DNA of 64,000 nucleotides from assembly GCA_030681645.1 (NCBI GenBank), contig JAUXRX010000056.1, positions 310,001 through 374,000 on the forward strand. Reading direction: 5' to 3'. The translations under genes and the position numbers were made by a program. Below are positions 63,987 through 64,000 of this stretch, in pieces. Position 1 is the stretch's first letter; every line of letters begins with the position of its first letter. Under the pieces are notes generated by a model. It saw nothing but the letters and a program-made list of their open reading frames with translations. It was not told the DNA's origin and made no database searches. This DNA is from Archangium sp. Lineage in GTDB: Bacteria > Myxococcota > Myxococcia > Myxococcales > Myxococcaceae.

Positions 63987-64000
63987 CGAACCACCCCGCA

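Overview
This 64 kb window is dense, very GC-rich bacterial chromosome with almost every gap under 300 bp. The content points to a myxobacterium (Myxococcota, probably Myxococcia). It holds three transmembrane Ser/Thr protein kinases (two with the CxG/W-rich ectodomain plus TPR-like tail, one with a PEGA domain), many lipoproteins including one with an aspartate-alanine-glycine (DAGTP) repeat, a surface protein with a MYXO-CTERM-like tail, a five-EF-hand lipoprotein and several secreted alpha/beta hydrolases. No tRNA, rRNA, CRISPR array or complete insertion sequence was seen. No phage or large mobile island was recognised.

Layout. 1-10.1 kb: truncated cytochrome P450, coiled-coil protein, secreted esterase, ceramidase-family hydrolase, catalase-like protein, EF-hand lipoprotein, repeat lipoprotein, fatty acid hydroxylase and a lipase-like lipoprotein with Cys at the nucleophile position. 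10.2-13.7 kb: an operon of a SpoIIAA-fold protein, ElaA acetyltransferase and an AraC regulator, then a thioredoxin-like protein and a Nudix hydrolase. 13.7-16.9 kb: a rifampin-phosphotransferase-like PEP-utilising enzyme co-transcribed with a TetR regulator carrying two HTH domains. 16.9-20.2 kb: a tight minus-strand operon with a pentaheme cytochrome, an unknown secreted protein, an outer-membrane protein, a pilin-like protein and a membrane protein. 20.3-29.5 kb: secreted hydrolase, twin Cys-rich lipoproteins, Ig-repeat surface proteins. 29.7-33.3 kb: ABC exporter and lipase. 33.3-42.1 kb: two kinases, a B-box membrane protein and an M16 protease. 42.2-51.8 kb: a protease/pseudo-protease/Sel1 fusion, AI-2E family permease, third kinase and envelope proteins. 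51.9-64 kb: HflX, SRPBCC protein, LysR regulator, a universal-stress/phospholipase D fusion, pyruvate phosphate dikinase, a CcdAB toxin-antitoxin pair and a HEAT/LRR protein.

The strongest non-gene signals are two. First, six copies of a palindromic intergenic element each abut a stop codon; in three cases they nearly fill the space between two convergent stops, as a bidirectional terminator would. Second, the twin lipoprotein genes at 22.5 and 25.7 kb share an 88 bp upstream block (84/88 identical) that is better conserved than the proteins themselves (roughly 72 % by eye). Several likely broken or decayed coding pieces are also noted (22343-22522, 31417-31611, 50697-50834). All family assignments come from reading motifs; no database search was run.
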